A DNA stretch of 64,000 nucleotides from Luzula sylvatica (GCA_946800325.1 OX326958.1:9992001-10056000), one strand, 5' to 3'; positions 12,940-26,220 are shown, numbered from the stretch's first letter. The notes: a model not told the origin generated them from the letters alone. A program made the numbers and translations.

Positions 12940-14534
12940 ATACTCAATTTTCATGTCGTACTTAAAATACTCCGTAATTGAATACTAACACACACAAATT
13001 TCAATTTTTCTAGAATTTGTTAAAAATGCAAAAAGTGAAGTTAAACATCATCAAAAAAACCTTCAAAAAATTTAATTATGGTATTTTTTTAAAAATGTTA
13101 AAGTTGAAGTGTTACACAAGAAAAATACTAAATTTTCATGTCGTACTCAAAATACTCCGTAATTGAAGACTAACATGCACAAATTTCAATTTTTTCAAAA
13201 TTTTCTTAAAAATGCAAAAAGTGAAGTTGAGCACCTTGAAAAAATTCAATTATGATACTATTCAAATATGTTAAAATTGAAGTGTAACACAAGCAAAATA
13301 CTCAATTTCATGTCGTACTCAAAATACTCCGTAATTGAAGACTAACACAAACAAATTTCCATTTTTTCAAAAATTTCTTAAAAATGAAAAAAGTGAAGTT
13401 AAACACCATCAAAAAAACCTTCAAAAAATTTAATTGTTATATTTTTTTAAAAATGTTAAAAGTTCAAGTGTAACACAAGAAAAATACTCAATTTTCAAGT
13501 CGTATTCAAAATACTCCGTAATTGAAGATTAACGCACACAAATTTCAATTTTTTCAAAATTTTCTTAAAAATGCAAAAAGTGAAGTTTAACACCCTCGAA
13601 AAACACAATTATGATATTTTGTAAAAAATGTTAAAGTTAAAGTGTAACACAAGAAAAATACTCAATTTTCATGTCATACACAAAATACTCCGTAATTCAA
13701 GACTGATAAACACAAATTTCAATTTTTTCAAAAAATTCTTAAAAATGTAAAAAGTGAAATTTAACGTCTTAAAAAAAAACCTTCAAAAAATACAGGTTTG
13801 ATATTTTTAATAAAAAGTTAAAATTAAAGTGTAACTCAAGAAAAATTCTCAACTTTCATGTCGTACTCAAAATACGCCGTAATTGAAGACTAACACACAC
13901 AAATTTCAATTTTTTCAAAAATTTCTTAAAAATGCCAAAAGTTAAGTTAAACACCATCAAAAAAACCTTCAAAAAATTTAGTTATGATATTTCTTAAAAA
14001 ATGTTAAAAGTTGAAGTGTAACACAAGAAAAATATACAATTTTCAAGTCGTACTCAAAATACTCCGTAATTGAAGATTAGTGCACACAAATTTCAATTTT
14101 TTCAAAATTTTCTTAAAAATGCAAAAAGTCAAGTGTAACACCCTCAAAAAACTCAATTATGATATTTTGTAAAAAATGTTAAAGTGTAACACAAGAAAAA
14201 TACTCAATTTTCATCTCAGACCCAAAATACTCCGTAATTGAAGACTGACACACAAAAATTTCAATTTTTTCAAAAAATTATTAAAAATGTAAAAAGTGAA
14301 GTTTAACGTCTTCAAAAAAATCTTCAAAAAATTCAGTAATGATATTTTAAAAAATGTTAAAATTAAAGTGTAACGCAAGAAAAATACTCAGCTTTCATGT
14401 CGTACTCAAAATACTCCGTAATTGAAGACTAACACACAAAAATTTCAATTTTTTCAAACATTTCATAAAAATGCAAAAACTGAAGTTTAGCACCTTAAAA
14501 AAATTCAATTATGATATTTTTGAAATATTTTAAA
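12940..14534. repeat. Family B, 15-monomer HOR, partial copy 2
   Basis: This stretch matches copy 1 in monomer order at an offset of ~2,680 bp, with moderate divergence and several small indels. It is cut off after about 1.6 kb, where the exactly periodic 2,454-bp HOR begins. The 'GTCATACCC' monomer has become 'GTCATACAC' here, and the CAGACCC monomer reads 'CTCAGACCC'. Confidence 0.75.
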
Positions 14535-16988
14535 ATTGAAGTGTAACACAAGAAAAATACTCAATTTTCATGTCGTATTCAAAATACTTCGTAATTGAAG
14601 TTTAATGCACAGAAATTTCAATTTTTTCAAAATTTTCTTAAAAATGCAAAAAGTGAAGTTTAACACCCTCGAAAAACTCAATTATGATATTTTGTAAAAA
14701 AATGTTAAAGTTAAAGTGTAACACAAGAAAAATACTCAATTTTCATGTCATACCCAAAATACTCCGTAATTGAAGACTGACACACACAAATTTCAATTTT
14801 TTCAAAAAATTCTTAAAAATGTAAAAAGTGAAGTTTAACGTCTTAAAAAAAACCTTCAAAAAATTCAGTTATCATATTTTTAATAATATGTTAAAATTAA
14901 AGTGTAACTCAAGAAAAATACTCAACTTTCATGTTGTACTCAAAATATTCCGTAATTGAAGACTAACACACACAAATTTCAATTTTTTCAAAAATTTCTT
15001 AAAAATGCAAAAAGTGAAGTTAAACACCATCTCAAAAACCTCCAAAAAATTTAATTATGATATTTTTTAAAATATGTTAAAAGTTGAAATGTAACATAAG
15101 AAAAATACTCAATTTTCAAGTCGTACTCAAAATATTCCGTAATTGAAGATTAACGCACACAAATTTCAATTTTTTCAAAATTTTCTTAAAAATGCCAAAA
15201 GTGAAGTTTAACACCCTCAAAAAACTCAATTATGATATTTTGTAAGGAATGTTAAAGTGTAACACAAGAAAAATACTCAATTTTCATGTCAGACCCAAAA
15301 TACTCCGTAATTCAAGACTGACGCACAGAAATTTCAATTTTTTCAAAAAATTCATAAAACTGTAAAAAGTGAAGTTTAACGTCTTCAAAAAAACCTTCAA
15401 AAAATTCAGTTATGATATTTTAAAAAAAATGCTAAAATAAAAGTGTAACGCAAGAAAAATACTCAGCTTTCATGTCGTACTCAAAATACTCCGTAATTGA
15501 AGACTAACACACAAAAATTCCAATTTTTTCAAACATTTCATAAAAATGCAAAAACTGAAGTTTATCACGTTCAAAAAATTCAATTATGATATTTTTTAAA
15601 TATTTTAAAATTGAAGTGTAACACAAGGAAAATACCCAATTTACATGTCGTATTCAAAATACTCCGTAATTGAAGATTAACGCACACAAATTTCAATTAT
15701 TTCAAAATTTTCATAAAAATGCAAAAAGTGAAGTTTAACACCCTCGAAAAAAACTCAATTATGATATTTTGTAAAAAAATGTTAAAGTTAAAGTGTAACA
15801 CAAGAAAAATACTCAATTTTCATGTCATACCCAAAATACTCCGTAATTGAAAACTGACAAACACAAATTTAAATTTTTTCAAAAAATTCTTAAAAATGTA
15901 AAAAGTGAAGTTTAACCTCTTCAAAAATGCTTTCAAAAAATTCAGTTATGATATTTTTAATAAAATATTAAAATTAAAGTGAAACTCAAAAAAAATACTC
16001 AACTTTCATGTCGTACTCAAAATACTCCGTAATTGAAGACTACACACACAAATTTCAATTCTTTCAAAAATTTCTTAAAAATGAAAAAAGTGAAGTTAAA
16101 CACCATAAAAAAAACCTTCAAAAAATTTAATTATGATATTTTTTAAAAAATGTTAAAAGTTGAAGTGTAACAGAATAAAAATACTCAATTTTCATACTCA
16201 AAATACTCCGTAATTGAAGATTAACGCACACAAATTTTAATTTTTTCAAAATTTTCTTAAAAATGCAAAAAGTGAAGTTTAACACCCTCAAGAAACTGAA
16301 TTATGATATTTTGTAAAAATTTTTAAAGTGTAACACAAGAAAAATACTCAATTTTCATGTCAGACCCAAAATACTCTGTAATTGAAGACTGACACACAGA
16401 AATTTCATTTTTTTCATAAAATTCTAAAAAATGTAAAAAGTGAAGTTTAACGTCTTCAAAAAAACCTTCAAATAATTCTGTTATGATATTTTCAAAAAAA
16501 TGTTAAAATTAAAGTGTAACGCAAGAAAAATACTCAGCTTTCATGTCGTACTCAAAATACTTCGTAATTGAAGACTAACACACAAAAATTTCAATTTTTT
16601 CAAACATTTCATAAAAATGCAAAAACTGAAGTTTAGAGTGTAACACAAGCAAAATACGCAATTTTCATGTCGTACTCAAAATACTCCATTATTGAAGACT
16701 AAACACAAATTTCCTTTTTTTCAAAAATTTCATAAAAATGAAAAATGTGAAGTTCAACACCCTCGAAAAACTCAATTCTGATATTTTGAAATTTTTTTTA
16801 AAGTTAAAGTGTTAAACAAGAAAAATACTTTATTTACATGTCATACCCAAAATACTCCGTAATTGAAGACTGACACACACAAATTTCAATTTTTTCAAAA
16901 AATTCTCAAAAATGTAAAAAGTGAAATTTAACGTCTTAAAAAAAACCTTCAAAAAATTCAGTTATCATACTTTTAATAATATGTTGAA
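14535..16988. repeat. Family B, 14-monomer HOR of 2,454 bp, copy 1
   Basis: Marker 'GCACAGAAATTTC' lies at 14,607, 17,061 and 19,515, giving two successive spacings of exactly 2,454 bp. Fourteen monomers are counted, one of them a two-subunit remnant (16,569-16,692). Identity to copy 2 is very high. Visible changes include GTAAGGAATG versus GTAAGAAATG and a few CpG-site differences. Recent tandem duplication is the straightforward reading. Confidence 0.9.
16569..16692. repeat. Two-subunit monomer (124 bp)
   Basis: TGAAG lies at 16,569 and 16,627, and the next monomer starts at 16,693. Sequence jumps from 'AACTGAAGTTTAG' directly to 'AGTGTAACACAAGC', fusing the start of B to C and removing about one subunit. 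This is the mirror image of the four-subunit monomer at 1,086-1,336. Confidence 0.88.
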
Positions 16989-19442
16989 ATTGAAGTGTAA
17001 CACAAGAAAAATACTCAATTTTCATGTCGTATTCAAAATACTTCGTAATTGAAGTTTAATGCACAGAAATTTCAATTTTTTCAAAATTTTCTTAAAAATG
17101 CAAAAAGTGAAGTTTAACACCCTCGAAAAACTCAATTATGATATTTTTTAAAAAAATGTTAAAGTTAAAGTGTAACACAAGAAAAATACTCAATTTTCAT
17201 GTCATACCCAAAATACTCCGTAATTGAAGACTGACACACACAAATTTCAATTTTTTCAAAAAATTCTTAAAAATGTAAAAAGTGAAGTTTAACGTCTTAA
17301 AAAAAACCTTCAAAAAATTCAGTTATCATATTTTTAATAATATGTTAAAATTAAAGTGTAACTCAAGAAAAATACTCAACTTTCATGTCGTACTCAAAAT
17401 ATTCCGTAATTGAAGACTAACACACACAAATTTCAATTTTTTAAAATATTTCTTAAAAATGCAAAAAGTGAAGTTAAACACCATCTCAAAAACCTCCAAA
17501 AAATTTAATTATGATATTTTTTAAAATATGTTAAAAGTTGAAATGTAACAGAAGAAAAATACTCAATTTTCAAGTCGTACTCAAAATACTCCGTAATTGA
17601 TGATTAACGCACACAAATTTCAATTTTTTCAAAATTTTCTTAAAAATGCCAAAAGTGAAGTTTAAGACCCTCAAAAAACTCAATTATGATATTTTGTAAG
17701 AAATGTTAAAGTGTAACACAAGAAAAATACTCAATTTTCATGTCAGACCCAAAATACTCCGTAATTCAAGACTGACGCACAGAAATTTCAATTTTTTCAA
17801 AAAATTCATAAAACTGTAAAAAGTGAAGTTTAACGTCTTCAAAAAAACCTTCAAAAAATTCAGTTATGATATTTTAAAAAAAATGCTAAAATAAAAGTGT
17901 AACGCAAGAAAAATACTCAGCTTTCATGTCGTACTCAAAATACTCCGTAATTGAAGACTAACACACAAAAATTCCAATTTTTTCAAACATTTCATAAAAA
18001 TGCAAAAACTGAAGTTTATCACGTTCAAAAAATTCAATTATGATATTTTTTAAATATTTTAAAATTGAAGTGTAACACAAGGAAAATACCCAATTTACAT
18101 GTCGTATTCAAAATACTCCGTAATTGAAGATTAACGCACACAAATTTCAATTATTTCAAAATTTTCATAACAATGCAAAAAGTGAAGTTTAACACCCTCG
18201 AAAAAAACTCAATTATGATATTTTGTAAAAAAATGTTAAAGTTAAAGTGTAACACAAGAAAAATACTCAATTTTCATGTCATACCCAAAATACTCCGTAA
18301 TTGAAAACTGACACACACAAATTTAAATTTTTTCAAAAAATTCTTAAAAATGTAAAAAGTGAAGTTTAACCTCTTCAAAAATGCTTTCAAAAAATTCAGT
18401 TATGATATTTTTAATAAAATATTAAAATTAAAGTGAAACTCAAAAAAAATACTCAACTTTCATGTCGTACTCAAAATACTCCGTAATTGAAGACTACACA
18501 CACAAATTTCAATTCTTTCAAAAATTTCTTAAAAATGAAAAAAGTGAAGTTAAACACCATAAAAAAAACCTTCAAAAAATTTAATTATGATATTTTTTAA
18601 AAAATGTTAAAAGTTGAAGTGTAACAGAATAAAAATACTCAATTTTCATACTCAAAATACTCCGTAATTGAAGATTAACGCACACAAATTTTAATTTTTT
18701 CAAAATTTTCTTAAAAATGCAAAAAGTGAAGTTTAACACCCTCAAGAAACTGAATTATGATATTTTGTAAAAATTTTTAAAGTGTAACACAAGAAAAATA
18801 CTCAATTTTCATGTCAGACCCAAAATACTCTGTAATTGAAGACTGACACACAGAAATTTCATTTTTTTCATAAAATTCTAAAAAATGTAAAAAGTGAAGT
18901 TTAACGTCTTCAAAAAAACCTTCAAATAATTCTGTTATGATATTTTCAAAAAAATGTTAAAATTAAAGTGTAACGCAAGAAAAATACTCAGCTTTCATGT
19001 CGTACTCAAAATACTCCGTAATTGAAGACTAATACACAAAAATTTCAATTTTTTCAAACATTTCATAAAAATGCAAAAACTGAAGTTTAGAGTGTAACAC
19101 AAGCAAAATACGCAATTTTCATGTCGTACTCAAAATACTCCATTATTGAAGACTAAACACAAATTTCCTTTTTTTCAAAAATTTCATAAAAATGAAAAAT
19201 GTGAAGTTCAACACCCTCGAAAAACTCAATTCTGATATTTTGAAATTTTTTTTAAAGTTAAAGTGTTAAACAAGAAAAATACTTTATTTACATGTCATAC
19301 CCAAAATACTCCGTAATTGAAGACTGACACACACAAATTTCAATTTTTTCAAAAAATTCTCAAAAATGTAAAAAGTGAAATTTAACGTCTTAAAAAAAAC
19401 CTTCAAAAAATTCAGTTATCATACTTTTAATAATATGTTGAA
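16989..19442. repeat. Family B, 14-monomer HOR of 2,454 bp, copy 2
   Basis: Near-identical to the preceding copy along its full length, with monomer starts at about 17,049, 17,223, 17,408, 17,591, 17,763, 17,949, 18,123, 18,303, 18,487, 18,665, 18,835, 19,023, 19,147 and 19,316. The 124-bp spacing from 19,023 to 19,147 is the inherited truncated monomer. A third copy starts at ~19,443 and lasts only ~200 bp. Confidence 0.9.
19023..19146. repeat. Two-subunit monomer, second HOR copy
   Basis: An exact positional counterpart of 16,569-16,692 at +2,454 bp, with the same B/C fusion at 'GAAGTTTAGAGTGTAACAC'. It confirms that the truncation predates duplication of the 14-mer. Confidence 0.88.
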
Positions 19443-19649
19443 ATTGAAGTGTAACACAAGAAAAATACTCAATTTTCATGTCGTATTCAAAATACTTCGT
19501 AATTGAAGTTTAATGCACAGAAATTTCAATTTTTTCAAAATTTTCTTAAAAATGCAAAAAGTGAAGTTTAACACCCTCGAAAAACTCAATTATGATATTT
19601 TTTAAAAAAATGTTAAAGTTAAAGTGTAACACAAGAAAAATACTCAATT
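19443..19649. repeat. Start of a third 2,454-bp copy, then switch to the 6-mer HOR
   Basis: It matches the beginning of the 2,454-bp unit, including 'TTAATGCACAGAAATTTC' at ~19,511. At ~19,650, where the expected CATACCC monomer should follow, the sequence continues as the CAGACCC monomer. The switch occurs inside identical C-subunit sequence, as expected for homologous exchange between monomers out of register. Confidence 0.75.
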
Positions 19650-20719
19650 TTCATGTCAGACCCAAAATACTCCGTAATTCAAGACTGACACACAGAAATT
19701 TCAATTTTTTCAAAAAATTAATAAAACTGTTAAAAGTGAAGTTTAACGTCTTCAAAAAAACCTTCAAAAAATTCAGTTATGATATTTTAAAAAAAATTCT
19801 AAAATAAAAGTGTAACGCAAGAAAAATACTCAGCTTTCATGTCGTACTCAAAATACACCGTAATTGAATACTAACACACAAAAATTCCAATTTTTTCAAA
19901 CATTTCATAAAAATGCAAAAACTGAAGTTTATCACCTTCAAAAAATTCAATTATGATATTTTTTAAATATTTTAAAATTGAAGTGTAACACAAGGAAAAT
20001 ACCCTATTTACATGTCGTATTCAAAATACTCCGTAATTGAAGATTAACGCACACAAATTTCAATTATTTCAAAATTTTCATAAAAATGCAAAAAGTGAAG
20101 TCTAACACCCTCGAAAAAAACTCAATTATGATATTTTGTAAAAAATGTTAAAGTTAAAGTGTAACACAAGAAAAATACTCAATTTTCATGTCATACCCAA
20201 AATACTCCATAATTGAAAACTGACACACACAAATTTAAATTTTTTCAAAAAATTCTTAAAAATGTAAAAAGTGAAGTTTAACCTCTCCAAAAAAGCTTTC
20301 AAAAAATTCAGTTATGATATTTTTAATAAAATATTAAATTTAAAGTGAAACTCAAAAAAAATACTCAACTTTCATGTCGTACTCAAAATACTCCGTAATT
20401 GAAGACTACACACACAAATTTCAATTCTTTCAAAAATTTCTTAAAAATGAAAAAAGTGAAGTTAAACACCATAAAAAAAACCTTCAAAAAATTTAATTAT
20501 GATATTTTTTAAAAAATGTTAAAAGTTGAAGTGTAACAGAATAAAAATACTCAATTTTCATGCTCAAAATACTCCGTAATTGAAGATTAACGCCCACAAA
20601 TTTTAATTTTTTCAAAATTTTCTTAAAAATGCAAAAAGTGAAGTTTAACACCCTCAAGAAACTGAATTATGATATTTTGTAAAAATTTTTAAAGTGTAAC
20701 ACAAGAAAAATACTCAATT
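19650..20719. repeat. Family B, 6-monomer HOR of 1,070 bp, copy 1
   Basis: The markers 'TCATGTCAGA' (19,651 and 20,721), 'ATAAAACTGT' (19,721 and 20,791) and 'AGATTAACGC' (20,041 and 21,111) are all spaced exactly 1,070 bp. Six monomers start at about 19,676, 19,862, 20,038, 20,213, 20,398 and 20,576. It is a shortened derivative of the ~1,074-bp pattern seen earlier in family B. Confidence 0.88.
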
Positions 20720-21390
20720 TTCATGTCAGACCCAAAATACTCCGTAATTCAAGACTGACACACAGAAATTGCAATTTTTTCAAAAAATTAATAAAACTGT
20801 TAAAAGTGAAGTTTAACGTCTTCAAAAAAACCTTCAAAAAATTCAGTTATGATATTTTAAAAAAAATGCTAAAATAAAAGTGTAACGCAAGAAAAATACA
20901 CAGCTTTCATGTCGTACTCAAAATACTCCGTAATTGAAGACTAACACACAAAAATTCCAATTTTTTCAAACATTTCATAAAAATGCAAAAACTGAAGTTT
21001 ATCACCTTCAAAAAATTCAATTATGATATTTTTTAAATATTTTAAAATTGAAGTGTAACACAAGGAAAATACCCTATTTACATGTCGTATTCAAAATACT
21101 CCGTAATTGAAGATTAACGCACACAAATTTCAATTATTTCAAAATTTTCATAAAAATGCAAGAAGTGAAGTCTAACACCCTCGAAAAACTCAATTATGAT
21201 ATTTTGTAAAAAAATGTTAAAGTTAAAGTGTAACACAAGAAAAATTCTCAATTTTCATGTCATACTCAAAATACTCCGTAATTGAAGACTGACACACACA
21301 AATTTAAATTTTTTCAAAAAATTCTTAAAAATGTAAAAAGTGAAGTTTAACCTCTTCAAAAAAGCTTTCAAAAAATTCAGTTATGATACA
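20720..21390. repeat. Family B, 6-monomer HOR, partial copy 2
   Basis: It follows copy 1 at +1,070 bp for about 670 bp with few differences (for example GAAATTGCAATT for GAAATTTCAATT at ~20,766). It is interrupted at ~21,390 by the junction to family C. Confidence 0.85.
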
Positions 21391-21440
21391 CTTAAATATT
21401 AAAATATTAAAATTCAGTTATGATATTTCTTAAAAATGCA
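21380..21440. repeat. Junction between families B and C with scrambled subunit
   Basis: After 'CAGTTATGATAC' the B subunit is replaced by a short scrambled stretch ('ACTTAAATATTAAAATATTA', ~21,389-21,408) and a second 'ATTCAGTTATGATATTTCTT'. It then enters an A subunit from the middle ('CTTAAAAATGCAAACAG'). This is the least regular join inside the array. Sequence after ~21,428 aligns to 26,375 onward. Confidence 0.75.
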
Positions 21441-24400
21441 AACAGTGAAGTTAAACACCACCAGAAAAACTTTCCAAAAATTTAATTATAATATTTTTTA
21501 AGAAATGTTAAAGTTGAAGTGTAACACAACAAAAATACTCAATTTTCATACTCAAAATAATCCGTAATTGAATACTAACAAACAGATTTTAATTTTTTTC
21601 AAAATTTTCATAAAAATGCAAAAAGTGAAGTTTAACACCTTAAGAAAAACTCAATTATGATATTTTATAAAAAAATGTTAAAGTTAAAGTGTATCACAAC
21701 AAAAATACTCAATTCTTATGTCGTACCCAAAATACTTCGTAATTGAAGACTAACACACACAAATTTAATTTTTTTAAAAAAATTCTTAAAATTGCAAAAA
21801 GTGAAGTTTAACACCTTCAAAAAAATGTTCAAAAAAATTAAGTATGATATTTTTGAAAAATGGTAATATTTAAGTGTAACACAAGCAAAATACATAAGTT
21901 TCATGGTTGACTCAAAATACTCCGTTATTGAAGACTAACACACGCAAAATTCAATTGTTTCCAAAATTTCTTACAAATTGAAAAACTGAAGTTTAACACC
22001 TTCAAAAAAATCAATTATGATATTTTTTTAGAAGTATTTAATTTGAAGTGTAACACAAGCTACATACTCAATTTTCATGTGGTACTCAAAATACTCCGTA
22101 ATTGAGGACTAACACACACAAAGTTAAATTTTTTAAGAAATATCTTTAAAATGCAAAAATTGAAGTTTGACATAATCCAAAAGAACCTTCAAAAAATTTA
22201 ATTATGATAATTTTGAAAAAATGTTCAAATTAAAGTGTAACACAAGAAAAATACTCAATTTTCATGTCGTACTCAAAATACTCCATAATCGAAGATTAAC
22301 AAACACAAATTTCCTTTTTTTCAAAAAATTCTTAAATATGCTAAAACAGAAGGCTAACACCTTCAAAAAATTCAGTTATGATATTTTTAAAAAAATGTTA
22401 AAATTAAAGTGTAACACAAGAAAAATACTCAACTTTCGTGTCGTACTCAAAATACTCCGTAATTGTAGACAAACACACAAATTACAATTTTTTCAAAAAT
22501 TTCATACAAATACAAAAAGTGAAGTTTAACACCTTCAAAAAAATTCAATTATGATATTTTTTAAATATGTTAAAATTGAAGTGTAACACAAGCAAAATAC
22601 TCAATTTTCATGTCGTACTCAAAATACTCCATAATCGAAGACTAACAAACACAAATTTCCTTTTTTTCAAAAATTTCTTAAAAATGCTCAAACAGAAGGC
22701 TAACACCTTCAAAAAATTCAGTAATGATATTTTTAAAAAAATGTTAAATTTAAAGTGTAACACAAGAAAAATACTCAACTTTCATGTCGTACTCAAAATA
22801 CTCCGTAATTGTAGGCAAACACACAAATTACAAATATTTAAAAAATTTCATACAAATACAAAAAATGAAGTTTAACGCCTTCAAAAAAATTCTATTATGA
22901 TATTTTTGAAATATGTTAAAGTTGAAGTGTAACACAACAAAAATACTCCATTTTCATACTCAAAATACTCCGTAATTGAAGACTAACACACAGATTTTAA
23001 TTTTTTCAAAATTTTCATAAAAATGCAAAAGTGAAGTTTAACACCTTCAAAAAAACACAATTATGATATTTTGTAAAAAATGTTAAAGTTAAAGAGTAAC
23101 ACAAGAAAAATACTCAATTCTTATGTTGTACCCAAAATACTTCGTAATTGAAGACTAACACACAAAAATTTCATTTTTTTCAAAAAATTCTTAAAAATGC
23201 AAAAACTGAAGTTTAACACCTTCAAAAAAATATTAAAAAAAATTAATTATGATATTTTTGAAAAATGTTAAAATTAGAGTGTAACACAGGCAAAATACAT
23301 AAGTTTCATGGTGTACTCAAAATATTCCGTAATTGAAGACTAACACACGCAAATTTTAATTGTTTCGAAAATTTCTTACAAAGGCAAAAAGTGAAGTTTA
23401 ACACCTTCAAAAAATTAAATTATGATATTTTTTTAAAAATATTAAAATTGAAGTGTAACTCAAGCTAAATACTCAATTTTCATGTTGTACTCAAAATACT
23501 CCGTAATTGAGGGCTAACACACACAAATTTAAATTTTTTCAGAAATTTCTTTAAAATGCAAAAATTGAAGTTTGACACTATCCAAAAAAACCTTCAAAAA
23601 ATTTAATTATGATAATTTTGAAAAAATGTTAAAATTAAAATGTAACACAAGAAAAATACTCAATTTTCATGTCGTACTCAAAATACTCCATAATCGAAGA
23701 CTAACAAACACAAATTTCCTTTTTTTCAAAAATTTCTTAAAAATGCTAAAACAGAAGGCTAACACCTTCAAAAAATTCAGTTATGATATTTTTAAAAAAA
23801 ATGTTAAAATTAAAGTGTAACACAAGAAAAATACTCAACATTCATGTCGTACTCAAAATACTCCGTAATTGTAGACAAACACACAAATTACAGTTTTTTC
23901 AAAAATTTCATACAAATACAAAAAGTGAAGTTTAACACATTCAAAAAAATTCAATTATGATATTTTTTAAATATGTTAAAATTGAAGTGTAACACAAGCA
24001 AAATACTCAATTTTCATGTGGTACTCAAAATACTCCATAATCGAAGTCTAACAATCACAAATTTCTTTTTTTTCAAAAATTTCTAAAAAATGCCAAAATA
24101 GAAGGCTAACACCTTCTAAAAATGCAGTTATGATATTTTAAAAAAATGTTAAAATTAAAGTGTAACACTAGAAAAACACTCAACTTTCATGTCGTACTCA
24201 AAATACTCCGTAATTGAACACAAACACACAAATTACAATTTTTTCAAAAATTTCATACAAATACAAAAAGTGAAGTTTAACACCTACAAAAATTTCAATT
24301 ATGATATTTGTTAAATATGTTAAAATTGAAGTGTAACACAAGCAAAATACTCAATTTTCATGTCGTACTCAAAATACTCCGTAATTGAAGACTAACACAC

Positions 24401-26220
24401 ACATATTTCAATTTTTTCAAAAATTTCTTAAAAATGCAAATAGTGAAGTTAAACACCATCAGAAAAAGCTTCAAAAAATTCATTTATGATATTTTGTAAA
24501 AAATGTTAAAGTTGAAGTGTAACACAACAAAAATACTCAATTTTCATACTCAAAATACTCCGTAATTGAAGACTAACACACACAGATTTTAATTTTTTCA
24601 AAATTTTCATAAAAATGCAAAAAGTGAAGTTTAACACCTCAAAAAAAACTCAATTATGATATTTTATAAAAAATGTTAAAGTTAAAGTGTAACACAAGAA
24701 AAATACTCAATTCTTCTGTCGTACCCAAAATACATCGTAATTGAAGACTATCACACACAAATTTAATTTTTTTCAAAAAATTCTTAAAAATGCCAAAAGT
24801 GAAGTTTAACACCTTCAAAAAAAATTCATTATGATATTTTTGAAAAATGTTAATATTAAAGTGTAACACAAGAAAAATGCATATGTTTCATGGTGTACTC
24901 AAAATACTCCGTAATTGAAGACAACACACGCAAATTCCAATTGTTTCGAAAATTTCTTACAAATGCAAAAAATGAAGTTTAACACCTTAAAAAAATTAAA
25001 TTATGATATTTTTTTAAAAATATTAAAATTGAAGTGTAACACAAGTTAAATACTCTATTTTCATGTTGTACTCAAAATACTCCGTAATTGAGGACTAACA
25101 CGCACAAATTTAATTTTTTTCAGAAATTTCTTTAAAATGCAAATATTGAAGTTTGACACTATCCAAAAAAACCTTCAAAAAATTTAATTATGATAATTTT
25201 TTAAAAATGTTAAAATTAAAGTGTAACACAAGAAAAATACTCAATTTTCATGTCGTTCTCAAAATACTCCATAATCGAAGACTAACAAACACAAATTTAC
25301 TTTTTTTCAAAAATTTCTTAAAAATGCTAAAACAGAAGGCTAACACCTTCAAAAAATTATGTTATGATATTTTTGAAAAAATGTTAAAATTAGAGTGTAA
25401 CACAAGAAAAATACTCAACTTTCATGTCGTACTCAAAATACTCCGTAAGTTTAGACAAACACACAAATTACAATTGTTTCGAAAATTTCTTACAAATGCA
25501 AAAAGTTAAGTTTAACACCTTCAAAAAAATTCAATTATGATACTTTTTAAATATGTTAAAATTGAAGTGGAACATAAGCAAAATACTCAATTTTCATGTC
25601 GTACTCAAAATACTCCGTAATTGAAGACTAACACACACAAATTTCAATTTTTTCAAAAATATCTTAAAAATGCAAACAGTGAAGATAAACACCATTAGAT
25701 AAACTCTCAAAAAATTAATTATAATATTTTTTAAAAAATGTTAAAGTTGAAGTGTAACACAACAAAAATACTCAATTTTCATACTCAAAATACTCCGTAA
25801 TTGAAGACTAACACACACAGATTTTAATTTTTTCAAAATTTTCATAAAAATGCAAAAAGTGAAGTTTAACACCTTAAAAAAACTCAATTATGGTATTTTA
25901 TAAAAAATGTTAAAGTTAAAGTGTAACACAAGAAAAATACTCAATTCTTCTGTCGTACCCAAAATACATCGTAATTGAAGACTAACACACACAAATTTCA
26001 TTTTTTTCAAAAAATTCTGAAAAATGCAAAAAGTGAAGTTTAACACCTTCAAAAAAATTAATTATGATATTTTTGAAAAATGTTAATATTAAAGTGTAAC
26101 ACAAGAAAAATACATATGTTTCATGGTGTACTCAAAATACTCCGTAATTGAAGACTAACACACGCAAATTCCAATTGTTTCGAAAATTTCTTACAAATGC
26201 AAAAAGTGAAGTTTAACACC
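21428..26220. repeat. Family C, ~4.8 kb HOR segment, copy 1
   Basis: The whole segment recurs at +4,947 bp: for example 'AACAAACAGATTTTAA' ~21,579 to 26,526, and the blocks 22,567-22,875 and 23,572-23,820 to 27,514-27,822 and 28,519 onward. Family C is diagnosed by a C subunit lacking GTCG ('TTTTCATACTCAAAATA'), 'ATAATCGAAG', 'GTAATTGTAGACAAACAC' and 'GCTAAAACAGAAGGC'. Part of it (24,387-26,220) is further organised as a 1,234-bp seven-monomer repeat. Confidence 0.9.
22544..22580. repeat. Imperfect dyad spanning B/C subunit boundary (example)
   Basis: TTCAATT (22,544-22,550) pairs with AATTGAA (22,574-22,580), and the centre holds ATATTT-TTT-AAATAT as perfect inner arms, so the ~37-bp stretch can fold on itself. 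The arrangement recurs in many monomers wherever B ends 'AAATATGTTAAAATTGAAG', and in weaker form elsewhere. It is a structural property of the monomer and no specific binding factor is implied. Confidence 0.6.

Noticed and set aside
19592..19807. Frame-preserved coding exon in family B
   Set aside because: The frame spans the ordinary A, B and C subunits of adjoining monomers and disappears in the copy 1,070 bp downstream after small changes. It behaves as repeat DNA.
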